This document shows positions 17,980 through 25,211 of a stretch of DNA of 64,000 nucleotides, one piece after another. The position numbers and the translations under genes were made by a program. The stretch is from NCBI RefSeq assembly GCF_001723355.1, contig NZ_LPWE01000001.1, positions 61,044-125,043 of the forward strand. Reading direction: 5' to 3'. Below the pieces are notes generated by a model, which saw only the letters and a list, made by a program, of their open reading frames with translations, was not told where the DNA came from and made no database searches. Each line of letters opens with the position of its first letter. The first letter of the stretch is position 1. This stretch comes from Methyloceanibacter stevinii. GTDB lineage: Bacteria > Pseudomonadota > Alphaproteobacteria > Rhizobiales > Methyloligellaceae.

Positions 17980-18054
17980 TGGAGCGGGTAGAGGGAATCG
18001 AACCCTCGACACGTAGCTTGGGAAGCTACTGCTCTACCACTGAGCTACACCCGC
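17980..18054 (-). tRNA. tRNA-Gly(CCC)
   Basis: Read on the minus strand, a GCGGGTG acceptor arm pairs with TACCCGC. The D arm is GCTCAGTGGTAGAGC, the anticodon stem GTAGC/GCTAC encloses loop TTCCCAA (anticodon CCC), and the T arm is GAGGG-TTCGATT-CCCTC. The genomic sequence continues with discriminator T and CCA, so CCA is encoded. All arms pair fully apart from one G-U at the acceptor base. It stands alone. Confidence 0.95.
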
Positions 18055-18204
18055 CCGCGGCCACCATGGGTAGCCCGGGCAGAATGACTTGGAAATACAG
18101 AAAAGCAAGCGGCCCTCACGCAAGGGTGAAGGCCGGAGGGCTTGCCGTTTGCAGGTTCGCATTGGTTAATGCGCGCATTCATTGAGGATTGAGCCACCGC
18201 GCCG

Positions 18205-19194
18205 ATGACAGACGCCGCCTTCTTCACCCTGACACGAAAGTTCTCCGATCCGGACCTGACCGTCGACGGCAAGCGCCGCGCGCGGGTCCCGCTGACGCGC
18301 CTGAGTACGCTGTGGATCAATACAGGCACGCTGTGCAACATCGCCTGCCGCAACTGCTATATCGAATCGAGCCCGACAAACGACGCCTTCGTCTATATCA
18401 GCCGGGCTGAAGCCGCCGCCTTTCTCGATGAGATCGCGAACGACAGCTGGCCGGTGAGCGAGATCGGGTTCACGGGCGGCGAGCCGTTCATGAACCCGGA
18501 CATACTCGGCATGCTTGAAGACGCGCTCGACCGGCATTTCTCCGTACTCGTCCTAACAAACGCCATGCAGCCGATGATGCGGCGCCCCGTGCGCGAGGCC
18601 TTGCTGGCCCTCCGGGAGGCTCACGACGACCGGCTGACTCTGCGCGTAAGTCTCGATCACTACACGGCCGCGCGTCACGACGAAGAACGCGGCGACGGAA
18701 CGTTCGACAAGACGCTGGAAGGGATCGACTGGCTCGCGGCGGAAGGCTTCTCGATCGCGCTTGCCGGACGCACATGCTGGGGCGAATCCGAGCAAGCCGC
18801 CAGGGCGGGCTATGCCGAACTGATCGCGACCCGCTCCTGGCCCATCGCTGCCGAACGGCCGGATGCGCTCGTGCTCTTTCCGGAAATGGACGCGCAAACA
18901 GATGTGCCGGAGATCACCGAGGAGTGCTGGGACATCCTGAATCTATCGCCAACCAAAATGATGTGTGCGTCGAGCCGCATGGTCGCGAAAAGGCGCGGCG
19001 ACAGGGTCCCTGTCGTCCTCCCTTGCACGCTGCTCACGGACCTTCCACGTTTTGGCATGGGGGCCACGCTCGCGCAGGCAGCAACGGCCGACGGCGATCT
19101 ATTTGATCAGGGTACGGTTAAACTCTGCCACCCGCATTGCGCGCGGTTCTGCGTCCTGGGTGGGGCTTCCTGCTCGGCAGGGCCCCTTGGATAG
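18205..19194 (+). CDS. Radical SAM protein of unassigned subfamily
   Basis: 329 residues. The [4Fe-4S]-binding CxxxCxxC is 'LCNIACRNCYIE' (about residues 49-60), the SAM-binding 'GG' motif is 'IGFTGGEPFMNPD', and a TIM-barrel pattern follows ('FSVLVLTNAM', 'RLTLRVSLDHY'). The C-terminal region has extra cysteines ('CHPHCARFCVLGGASCS', plus 'MMCASSRM' and 'LPCTLL') that could bind a second cluster, as in SPASM-type or related enzymes. The substrate is unknown. It is followed by the PraR-like regulator and lies across from the quorum-sensing operon. A peptide or small-molecule modification role is possible but not shown. Confidence 0.85.
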   Translation: MTDAAFFTLTRKFSDPDLTVDGKRRARVPLTRLSTLWINTGTLCNIACRNCYIESSPTNDAFVYISRAEAAAFLDEIANDSWPVSEIGFTGGEPFMNPDILGMLEDALDRHFSVLVLTNAMQPMMRRPVREALLALREAHDDRLTLRVSLDHYTAARHDEERGDGTFDKTLEGIDWLAAEGFSIALAGRTCWGESEQAARAGYAELIATRSWPIAAERPDALVLFPEMDAQTDVPEITEECWDILNLSPTKMMCASSRMVAKRRGDRVPVVLPCTLLTDLPRFGMGATLAQAATADGDLFDQGTVKLCHPHCARFCVLGGASCSAGPLG

Positions 19195-19339
19195 ACCCCG
19201 CCTATCAAGCAACATCAGAGCGTTACGCCCTAGTCTATAATGACTCTGAATTTGGGGCCCATTGCGTCTATAGGACTATTGCAACCGAGAGAAACAACTG
19301 TAATTGGTTGTCGACACTCAGCGCATCACAGGAGCGAAT

Positions 19340-19735
19340 ATGGGAAAGAAATCGCCACAACAGACAGATGTGGTAGTTGGACACAACATCCGTTTTTGGC
19401 GGTTGGAACGGAAGATGTCGCAGACCGATCTGGCCAACCGTCTTGGTCTGACCTTCCAGCAGATTCAAAAGTACGAAAATGGCGCGAATCGCGTGGGGGC
19501 CAGCCGGCTCATGCAGATCGCCACAGCTCTCGATGTGCCGATCCACGCCTTCTTCGACGGCGCCGGCCCGCAGACGGACGAGACGGAATCGCCCATCAAG
19601 TTCGTCGGGGATCAGCAAGCTCTGCGCCTTGTCCGCGCGTTCGCCGATATCGACGACGCGGGGCTGCGCCGTTCGGTCGTGAACCTCGTCGAAGGCATCG
19701 CGGGCAGCCAGCCCGAAGAGAACGGCGCGAAGTAG
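19340..19735 (+). CDS. XRE-family regulator, PraR-like
   Basis: 131 residues from the ATG at 19340 (GGAG seven bases upstream). The N-terminal helix-turn-helix reads 'MSQTDLANRLGLTFQQIQKY' and 'ENGANRVGASRLMQIATALD', then a C-terminal 'DQQALRLVRAFADIDDAGLR' helix pair. This 'FQQIQKYE.G.NRVGASRL' pattern is the widespread alphaproteobacterial family that includes PraR, known to repress quorum-sensing regulators in Rhizobium. It lies convergent to the luxR-luxI-phyH operon, which makes it a candidate regulator of that operon. That role is inference from family and position. Confidence 0.8.
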   Translation: MGKKSPQQTDVVVGHNIRFWRLERKMSQTDLANRLGLTFQQIQKYENGANRVGASRLMQIATALDVPIHAFFDGAGPQTDETESPIKFVGDQQALRLVRAFADIDDAGLRRSVVNLVEGIAGSQPEENGAK

Positions 19736-19747
19736 ATCAAGCCGACC

Positions 19748-20053
19748 TCAGTGCGCCTTCGAGGACGGGGGCGCTTCCTCGGCGGCATCTATTATGTCCT
19801 CCCCGTCGACGCTGTCAGAAATGACCTTGCTCAGTTCAGCTTCCGCGAGTTTCAAATAGTGCACGAAATTGTGCTGCCGGTGCTGCAGACCCTCGATAAT
19901 GGCGTAGTCGAGCAGCAGGAGCAGGGTCCGAGACCATTGTGGAAAATTCACGGTGGGATCGGGATCGGCGATTTCGTCGATCCCACCGTCTGTCGCCTCG
20001 ACGGGCTCGCTCTCAAGCGATGGCCAGCCGGCACCGGGAGGACGGCGCCTCAC
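19748..20053 (-). CDS. Small hypothetical protein coupled to the PhyH gene
   Basis: 101 residues; its ATG overlaps the stop of the upstream dioxygenase gene by four bases, which suggests translational coupling and supports it being real. The composition is acidic at both ends, with a central amphipathic helical region ('WSRTLLLLLDYAIIEGLQHR', 'FVHYLKLAEAELSKVI'). There is no signal peptide and no recognised domain. It would be the last gene of the quorum-sensing operon. A chance open frame is possible but less likely given the coupling. Confidence 0.5.
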   Translation of the reverse strand: MRRRPPGAGWPSLESEPVEATDGGIDEIADPDPTVNFPQWSRTLLLLLDYAIIEGLQHRQHNFVHYLKLAEAELSKVISDSVDGEDIIDAAEEAPPSSKAH

Positions 20054-21078
20054 GCCGCTTGGCTCCCGGCCAGTTGACCCAAGGCCGCACCGGGCGCCGC
20101 GCTTGCAGCTACCGCATCACTGGGAGCCCTCTCCCACACGACAGGGAAGTCCGTACCGCTTAGCGGATCACCGGTGTTCAGCCGGCCCGTGTGATGCAAT
20201 TGCGCCGGCGCCCAGGGCCGTTCCTTGAAGCGAATGTCGTCACCGCAATAGCGGATCGAAGCGGCGCGGCGCACCTGGTAACGGCTCTGGTTTCCACCCG
20301 TGCCGTGAATCGTCCGGTAGTGATGGACGAGGACATCGCCCGGCTCCACGTCGAAGTGAACGATGTCGTAGTCGTCCAGATTGTTCTCGATGTCCGGCAG
20401 ATCCACACCTTCCGAGCCCGGCAACGGGGCCTGCGAGATAAAGACATTGGGCTTGTAGAGCGTGCCGTCGCGATGCGATCCGCGCACATACATCATGGCG
20501 CCCGTCTCCAAAGTGACCGGATCGGCGGGGACCCACATGACGCAGCACTGCTCGCCTTCGATCTCGAAATAGGTCGCATCCTGATGAAAGGCGGTTTTGC
20601 CGGGCGTGTTGGGCTCCTTGACGAAAACCTGGTCGCCGAAGAACCGGACCGTGCCCGATTGCAGCAACTCTCCGGCAATCTCCGGCAGCGCGCCGTGCGT
20701 GCAAAGCTGGCGATAGCTGTCGAGCCGCGCTGCCACGCCGGTATCGATGAAGTACGCCCCCTGGCGCGCCTCGGAATCCTCGTCGGCCAGGAGCGGTTTC
20801 CCGGTCGACTTGACGTAGTCCATGATCGCCTCGAGGTCGTACTGACCATCGCTCATGGCCCGAAGCTGGTCGACGTCGTTCGCGGCGGTCGCCTTCAGGA
20901 CCTTGGTGAAGTCGTAGCCGCTCGGGCTGTCGTCGAGCTTGTTCACGGTGAGGTCGATGGACCGTCTCAAGCTATTGACCGACTCGAGGCTGAGAATGCC
21001 CTTGAGCAGAACCACCCCGGCCTGCTTGTAGGCTGCAATTTCGTCTTGCGTGACCGCTCGTGTGATGTGGTGTGACAT
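20050..21078 (-). CDS. Phytanoyl-CoA dioxygenase (PhyH) family oxygenase
   Basis: 342 residues of the PhyH-type non-haem iron(II)/2-oxoglutarate dioxygenase fold. The iron ligands are visible as 'FHQDATYFE' (HxD) and the distal His in 'RTIHGTGGNQS', with the 2-oxoglutarate-binding Arg likely in 'SRYQVRRAAS'. N-terminal 'QDEIAAYKQAGVVLLKGILS' is the family opening. It would hydroxylate an unactivated carbon, with succinate and CO2 as by-products. It lies 27 bases downstream of luxI on the same strand, so its substrate could be a quorum-controlled metabolite or an acyl chain of the signal; neither is shown. The C-terminal 25 residues are Ala-rich and unconserved in look. Confidence 0.88.
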   Translation of the reverse strand: MSHHITRAVTQDEIAAYKQAGVVLLKGILSLESVNSLRRSIDLTVNKLDDSPSGYDFTKVLKATAANDVDQLRAMSDGQYDLEAIMDYVKSTGKPLLADEDSEARQGAYFIDTGVAARLDSYRQLCTHGALPEIAGELLQSGTVRFFGDQVFVKEPNTPGKTAFHQDATYFEIEGEQCCVMWVPADPVTLETGAMMYVRGSHRDGTLYKPNVFISQAPLPGSEGVDLPDIENNLDDYDIVHFDVEPGDVLVHHYRTIHGTGGNQSRYQVRRAASIRYCGDDIRFKERPWAPAQLHHTGRLNTGDPLSGTDFPVVWERAPSDAVAASAAPGAALGQLAGSQAA

Positions 21079-21105
21079 CTGATCAACTCCCTCTCAAGAA
21101 CTGCG

Positions 21106-21773
21106 CTAAGCAACGTCTCTGAACTGCGGAGCAGCATTCGGATAAGCGAAAGCTTCCGGCGCCGGCGAGTATTCCAGCGCGCCGTAGCTCCGGATCTCGG
21201 TGATGGCGCGCTCGGTGACGGGCAGCCGAATGGCCATGCAGGTGCCCCCGCCGGGCACCCCCTTACCGCCGCCATAGGGGTGCGCGGATCCGAGTGCGAA
21301 GGTCTGCGAGTTGACCTTCTTGAAGCTTCTCAGAAGAGGCGCATCGATGACCGTTTGGATATGCCGGATGCCGTAGCTCCAAGCCCATTCGGTCATGGCA
21401 CCGAGGATGCGGGCCTTCACGACCCGATTGCTCTCGGCGGTCTTCTCCCGCGGCGACGCGATATAGCGCGTCCCCTCGTACACGAACGGATCGCGCAAGG
21501 CGGTACCGCCGTCCGATAGGTGCGGGTAGTAGTCTGCTGTGAGCGAGGCGACGGTCGTGGGCGTCAGACGAACCGCACCCTGCAAATGTCCTTGCTCGTC
21601 GATATCGAGAAGTACACCGCCTGGTCGGTATCGTACTGGTCGATCTCGAGCCCGTTTCTGGCGGGCAGCGACCAGCGGCGATTGACCACGAATGTTTCGT
21701 ACCGTGCGCGGAAAAGCGTCTCGAACAGGCCGGCGTGGCGCGCCCTGTCCTTACCCTCAATGACTTGGACCAT
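21106..21773 (-). CDS. luxI: LuxI-type acyl-homoserine-lactone synthase, one frameshift
   Basis: From the ATG at 21773: 'MVQVIEGKDRARHAGLFETL' then 'FRARYETFVVNRRW' and 'EIDQYDTDQAVYFSI', the conserved Arg/Phe/Trp/Asp core of LuxI proteins. The frame breaks near 21597; one restored base joins it to 'EQGHLQGAVRLTPTTVASLT', and the rest ('LRDPFVYEGTRYIASPRE', 'SNRVVKARILGAMTEWAW') completes the family. It makes an N-acyl-homoserine lactone from SAM and an acyl donor. The acyl length cannot be predicted. It lies between luxR and the phyH-like gene in one operon. The shift is best read as a sequencing error, because everything on both sides is conserved. Confidence 0.85.
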
Positions 21774-21804
21774 CGTTAAGCCCCCCGATTGGAATCGCGG
21801 GGGC
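21774..21804 (-). promoter_or_regulatory. Hairpin enclosing the luxI ribosome-binding site
   Basis: In the transcript, GCCCCCGCGATT pairs (one bulge) with AATCGGGGGGC around a two-base loop, and the GGGGGG of the 3' arm is the only Shine-Dalgarno-like sequence, seven bases before the luxI ATG. The stem would hide the ribosome site. This is inferred from sequence only. Confidence 0.4.
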
Positions 21805-21882
21805 AATCAGGCCCTAAAGACGTGGGTTCCGACTATCCTAGTTTCTTTGTATTGCCTGAATTTTTGTTGGTGATTCAACGCT

Positions 21883-22683
21883 CTACAGCGTGATTTCACC
21901 AAACCGGATGGCCTTCACGACGGCAAAAGTGCGTCGGAAGGCATCGAGCTTCCGTTTCGCGCGCTCCACATGCACGGTCACGGTGGCCGGCGAGATCGCC
22001 AGGATGCCGGCGATTTCCTGGTCGGATTTACCGGCTGCGATCCAGCGCATCACCTCTTTCTCCCGGGGCGTCAGCGGCGTATGCGCTTCGCTGCCGCGCA
22101 CCTGCTCCAGAAGGACGCGCTTGAGCGCTTGATGGCTGTAGAGCGAGATCAGCTCGACCGCGCGGCGCGCGTCCTGCGAAAGATCCGGGTTCCGGCCGCA
22201 CGGGCTGAAGACGGACAGCGCTCCCGACAGGGTGACGATCGGGATGATCAGGCCGTCATTGACGTCGAACTCCCGCGCCTCCTCGATAATGCGCTTGTCG
22301 GCCCGGTTGAGGTCCCGGCGCTCGACCACATCGCTCCACGAGAAGGGCCGCACCGAATCGCGCAATTCCGTGACCACGGGATCCCGCAGGACGTAATTCT
22401 TCTCTTCGTAGTGGTCGATGTAGTCCTGGGGCCGGGTGTTGAGATGCACGCCCTTCTTAAAAGGCTCGCCGGGGCCCGGCATGATGAAACTGGTGACGCA
22501 GGTGAAGCCGTACCAAGCCAGCTCCTCGGAGATCGCGGAACAGATGGCGTCGTAGTCCTTCAGACCCTCGATCTTCTCGACGAAGTCGAGCGGCCGATGG
22601 GCATATGGCGAAGGCGAACTCTCCAATGTGCAAGCCCCATACGAATAAGTGCGACGTGCAATTGTTGCATCTAAGAATTGCAA
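21883..22683 (-). CDS. luxR: LuxR-family quorum-sensing regulator
   Basis: Up to 266 residues with a TTG start at 22683; the first ~30 residues look unconserved, so the true start may be further in. An N-terminal autoinducer-binding domain (about 45-190: 'LAWYGFTCVTSFIM', 'YIDHYEEKNYVLRDPVV', 'PFSWSDV', 'DGLIIPIVTLSGALSVFSPC') carries the Trp, Tyr and Asp of the signal pocket. It is followed by a LuxR helix-turn-helix ('LTPREKEVMRWIAAGKSDQE', 'PATVTVHVERAKRKL'). It should bind the signal made by the adjacent LuxI and control this operon and others. The 109-bp gap to luxI and shared direction allow cotranscription. Confidence 0.9.
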   Translation of the reverse strand: MQFLDATIARRTYSYGACTLESSPSPYAHRPLDFVEKIEGLKDYDAICSAISEELAWYGFTCVTSFIMPGPGEPFKKGVHLNTRPQDYIDHYEEKNYVLRDPVVTELRDSVRPFSWSDVVERRDLNRADKRIIEEAREFDVNDGLIIPIVTLSGALSVFSPCGRNPDLSQDARRAVELISLYSHQALKRVLLEQVRGSEAHTPLTPREKEVMRWIAAGKSDQEIAGILAISPATVTVHVERAKRKLDAFRRTFAVVKAIRFGEITL

Positions 22684-22695
22684 GTCAACAAGACA

Positions 22696-22721
22696 CTCCC
22701 GTTTTCGGCCAAAAATGGGAG
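22696..22721. promoter_or_regulatory. 26-bp dyad upstream of luxR
   Basis: CTCCCGTTTTC..GGCC..AAAATGGGAG form an imperfect palindrome, 13 bases before the TTG of luxR and about 28 bases past the stop of the preceding minus-strand gene. It may be an operator for luxR (a lux box would be about this size), or a terminator without a strong U-run for the upstream gene. Confidence 0.4.
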
Positions 22722-22748
22722 CCTGCAGCGCATTAGCCGCACACTGAC

Positions 22749-23378
22749 TTACTGGTCCGAGCCGGACTCGCTGTCCTCGGCCTTGTCGGGCTCGCTGTCG
22801 TCGCCCTTGATTTCAAAGGGAAGTTCAAAGGACGCGGACTTCTTTCCGAGCTTGTCGGTGAATTTCAGTTCCGCCACGTACTTGCCGGTCGGCGCCTCGG
22901 TGAAATCGATCGTGAGGGCCGTCATCACTTCCATATTGTTGTCGCGGCTGTCGAAGGTGAAGGTCCCAAAGCCCGCCTGCTCGCCAAGGACCTTGCCCTC
23001 GCTATCCTTCAGGATCAGGTCGGAGACGAGCTCCGCGTGGTTCAGACCGCCCTGCTTCTTCCAGGTGAAGCCCACGGGCTCCACATAAATGAAGAGCTTT
23101 TCGCCGGGCTTGAAGACGGTGTTGGGTCGGGGGTCGTAAATGCCGTAGCCGGTCGGCGCGGACTTCACGAAGAGGGCCTCGCGAAACATCAGCGGGCCTT
23201 GCTCCCAGATGCTCAGCGCGGCTTTGCGGATCGTATTGTAGGCATCGAGGTCGTTGCCCTTCTTCGCTTCGCTTGCGGCAGTCTTCGCAAGCTCCTGGAC
23301 GCTCTGGGCGTGACCTGGCCCTCCGGCACCGACACTCGCGACGAAAGCCAATAGAAATGCGATCGCACCGTGTCTCAT
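22749..23378 (-). CDS. Exported protein of unknown function
   Basis: 209 residues from the ATG at 23378, with a ribosome site (AGGGGGGA) and signal peptide 'MRHGAIAFLLAFVASVGAGG...AQS'. The mature region begins with a helical segment ('VQELAKTAASEAKKGNDLDA') and continues with beta-rich text ('YGIYDPRPNTVFKPGEKLFI', 'IDFTEAPTGKYVAELKFTD') suggestive of an immunoglobulin-like sandwich. The C-terminus is acidic, with Ser/Asp/Glu. I recognise no named family. It is probably periplasmic. Confidence 0.7.
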   Translation of the reverse strand: MRHGAIAFLLAFVASVGAGGPGHAQSVQELAKTAASEAKKGNDLDAYNTIRKAALSIWEQGPLMFREALFVKSAPTGYGIYDPRPNTVFKPGEKLFIYVEPVGFTWKKQGGLNHAELVSDLILKDSEGKVLGEQAGFGTFTFDSRDNNMEVMTALTIDFTEAPTGKYVAELKFTDKLGKKSASFELPFEIKGDDSEPDKAEDSESGSDQ

Positions 23379-23516
23379 CGTCCCCCCTGAACCCCTGAAA
23401 TGCCGCTTACTGCTCGGAATTCGTGACAATCGCATATGGACCGGCCTTGCGCTACTCCAAGGCTGCGTCACCAGGGCAGGATTGCTCGCCAGGGAGCTCC
23501 ATTCTAGTGTCCGGCC

Positions 23517-23765
23517 ATGCATGCATTCGCCGAAGCACTCTCCGATCCGGCCCTGCGAGGCGCCTATCTTGCGTTCTCACTGGTCCTTCTGATCCTCCCG
23601 CTCGTCCTGATCTGGCTGTGGTACCGCCAGCGCGCCAAGGCGGGCACTGTCGACCGGCCCATGCTGATCCGAGTCGGCCTGCTCACGCTGCTGTGGATGG
23701 TGGCCAACGCAGCGGCCCTCGGCTTCCTGATGTGGGCGGAGACGGTGACAAAGACTGGCGGCTAG
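23517..23765 (+). CDS. Small two-helix membrane protein
   Basis: 82 residues with two hydrophobic helices ('GAYLAFSLVLLILPLVLIWL' and 'IRVGLLTLLWMVANAAALGF') joined by a basic loop ('RQRAKAGTVDRP'), predicting an inner-membrane hairpin. The ribosome site is weak and the family is not recognised, but the codon pattern and membrane design make a real gene likely. It is convergent with the symporter gene ten bases away. Confidence 0.55.
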   Translation: MHAFAEALSDPALRGAYLAFSLVLLILPLVLIWLWYRQRAKAGTVDRPMLIRVGLLTLLWMVANAAALGFLMWAETVTKTGG

Positions 23766-23774
23766 GCACAGAGC

Positions 23775-25136
23775 CTAGAACGGATTGTTCTCCGACTTCC
23801 CACGGGTCGCGAAGAACTCCTTCGCCGCGGCGAACACCACCGGGCTCAGCAGTGCCAGCGCAATCAAGTTCGGGATCGCCATCAGCGCGTTGAGCGTATC
23901 GGCCAGCAGCCATACGAAGCTGAGTTTGACGGTCGCGCCGAGGATCGGTGCCAGCGACCACAGCACACGGAACGGCACGATGACCTTCACGCCGAGAAGA
24001 TACTGCCAGGCCCGTTCGCAGTAATAGCTCCAGCCCAGGAGAGAGGTGAAGGCGAACACCGCAAGCGCGATGGAGGTGATCTCGCTGCCCACATTCGGAA
24101 GCGCGGATTCGAACGCGCTCGAGGTGAGTTCGGCGCCGTTCAGTCCGCTCGTCCAAGACCCCGTGCTGAGAATCACAAGAGCGGTGAAGGTGCAGACGAG
24201 GATCGTGTCGATGAACGTGCCGAGCATGGCCACGAGCCCCTGGCTGACGGGCCCTTTGCATTCGGCGGCCGCGTGGGCAATCGGCGCGGAACCGAGCCCG
24301 GCTTCGTTCGAGAACACGCCGCGGGCCACGCCGAAGCGGATCGCCGCCCAGACGGCGGCGCCGGCAAAGCCGCCCGTGGCCGCTGCCGGCGAAAAAGCAT
24401 GCTCGAAGATCAGTCCGAACGACCCCGGTATCGCACCGGCATTGAGCACGAGCACGATGGACCCCGCCGCGAGGTATCCAATCGCCATCACCGGCACCAG
24501 CGTGCCGGCGACGGCGGCGATGCGCTGGACGCCGCCGATCAAAACGAGACCGACAAGGGCTGCCAGGATCACACCCGTTAGCCAGAACGGCATGCCGAAG
24601 GCCGCATCCAACGCGTCGGCGACGGAGTTGGCCTGGACCGTGTTGCCGATGCCGAACCCGGCAAAACCCGCAAAAAGAGCAAAGGCCGTCCCGAGCCAGG
24701 CCCAGCGCGGCCCGAGACCGTTCTTGATGTAGTACATGGGGCCGCCGACATACTTGCCGCGCTCATCCACTTCGCGATAGCGCACCGCAAGCACCGCCTC
24801 GGCGAACTTCGTGGCCATGCCCACCAAGGCGGTCATCCACATCCAGAAGATCGCGCCCGGGCCGCCGATGAAAATCGCGGTCGCGACACCGGCGATGTTC
24901 CCCGTCCCGATGGTTGCGGCGAGCGCCGTCATCAGGGCCCTGAAGGGTGTGATCTCGCCTTTGCCTTCGGCGACCCGGCCGTGCCAGAGCATGGCCAGCG
25001 CAAGCGGAAGATCGCGCACGGTGCGGAAATGCAATCCGATTGTGAGGAAGATTCCGACGCCGAGCAGGAGCACCAGCATCGGCACGCCCCAAACGACCCC
25101 GCTCAGCCACTGAATGGCCGATGTCAGCGTCTCCAT
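23775..25136 (-). CDS. Sodium:alanine symporter family (AGCS) transporter
   Basis: 453 residues from the ATG at 25136 (GGGGGAG upstream), with about 11 hydrophobic helices. AGCS signatures: 'FRALMTALAATIGTGNIAGV', 'GGPGAIFWMWMTALVGMATK', 'PMYYIKNGLG', 'VFSNEAGLGSAPIAHAAAE' and 'YYCERAWQYLLG'. It would import alanine, glycine or a related amino acid with Na+ across the inner membrane. It appears to be a single-gene unit. Confidence 0.93.
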   Translation of the reverse strand: METLTSAIQWLSGVVWGVPMLVLLLGVGIFLTIGLHFRTVRDLPLALAMLWHGRVAEGKGEITPFRALMTALAATIGTGNIAGVATAIFIGGPGAIFWMWMTALVGMATKFAEAVLAVRYREVDERGKYVGGPMYYIKNGLGPRWAWLGTAFALFAGFAGFGIGNTVQANSVADALDAAFGMPFWLTGVILAALVGLVLIGGVQRIAAVAGTLVPVMAIGYLAAGSIVLVLNAGAIPGSFGLIFEHAFSPAAATGGFAGAAVWAAIRFGVARGVFSNEAGLGSAPIAHAAAECKGPVSQGLVAMLGTFIDTILVCTFTALVILSTGSWTSGLNGAELTSSAFESALPNVGSEITSIALAVFAFTSLLGWSYYCERAWQYLLGVKVIVPFRVLWSLAPILGATVKLSFVWLLADTLNALMAIPNLIALALLSPVVFAAAKEFFATRGKSENNPF

Positions 25137-25211
25137 GCCGTTGCTCCCCCGTGTCCCCAATACGGGCCACCGCTTCCCTGATGCGGGCCCTACCCCAGAT
25201 GTAAGATAGGC

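Noticed and set aside
17970..18185. Small open frame across the tRNA-Gly gene
   Set aside because: It covers the tRNA itself and has no coding character.
18060..18204. Attachment site or island at the tRNA-Gly gene
   Set aside because: No integrase, no repeat of the tRNA 3' end and no change in base composition nearby.
20050..21078. The PhyH-like gene as an ectoine hydroxylase
   Set aside because: No ectoine genes are near and the context is quorum sensing; only the family level can be supported.
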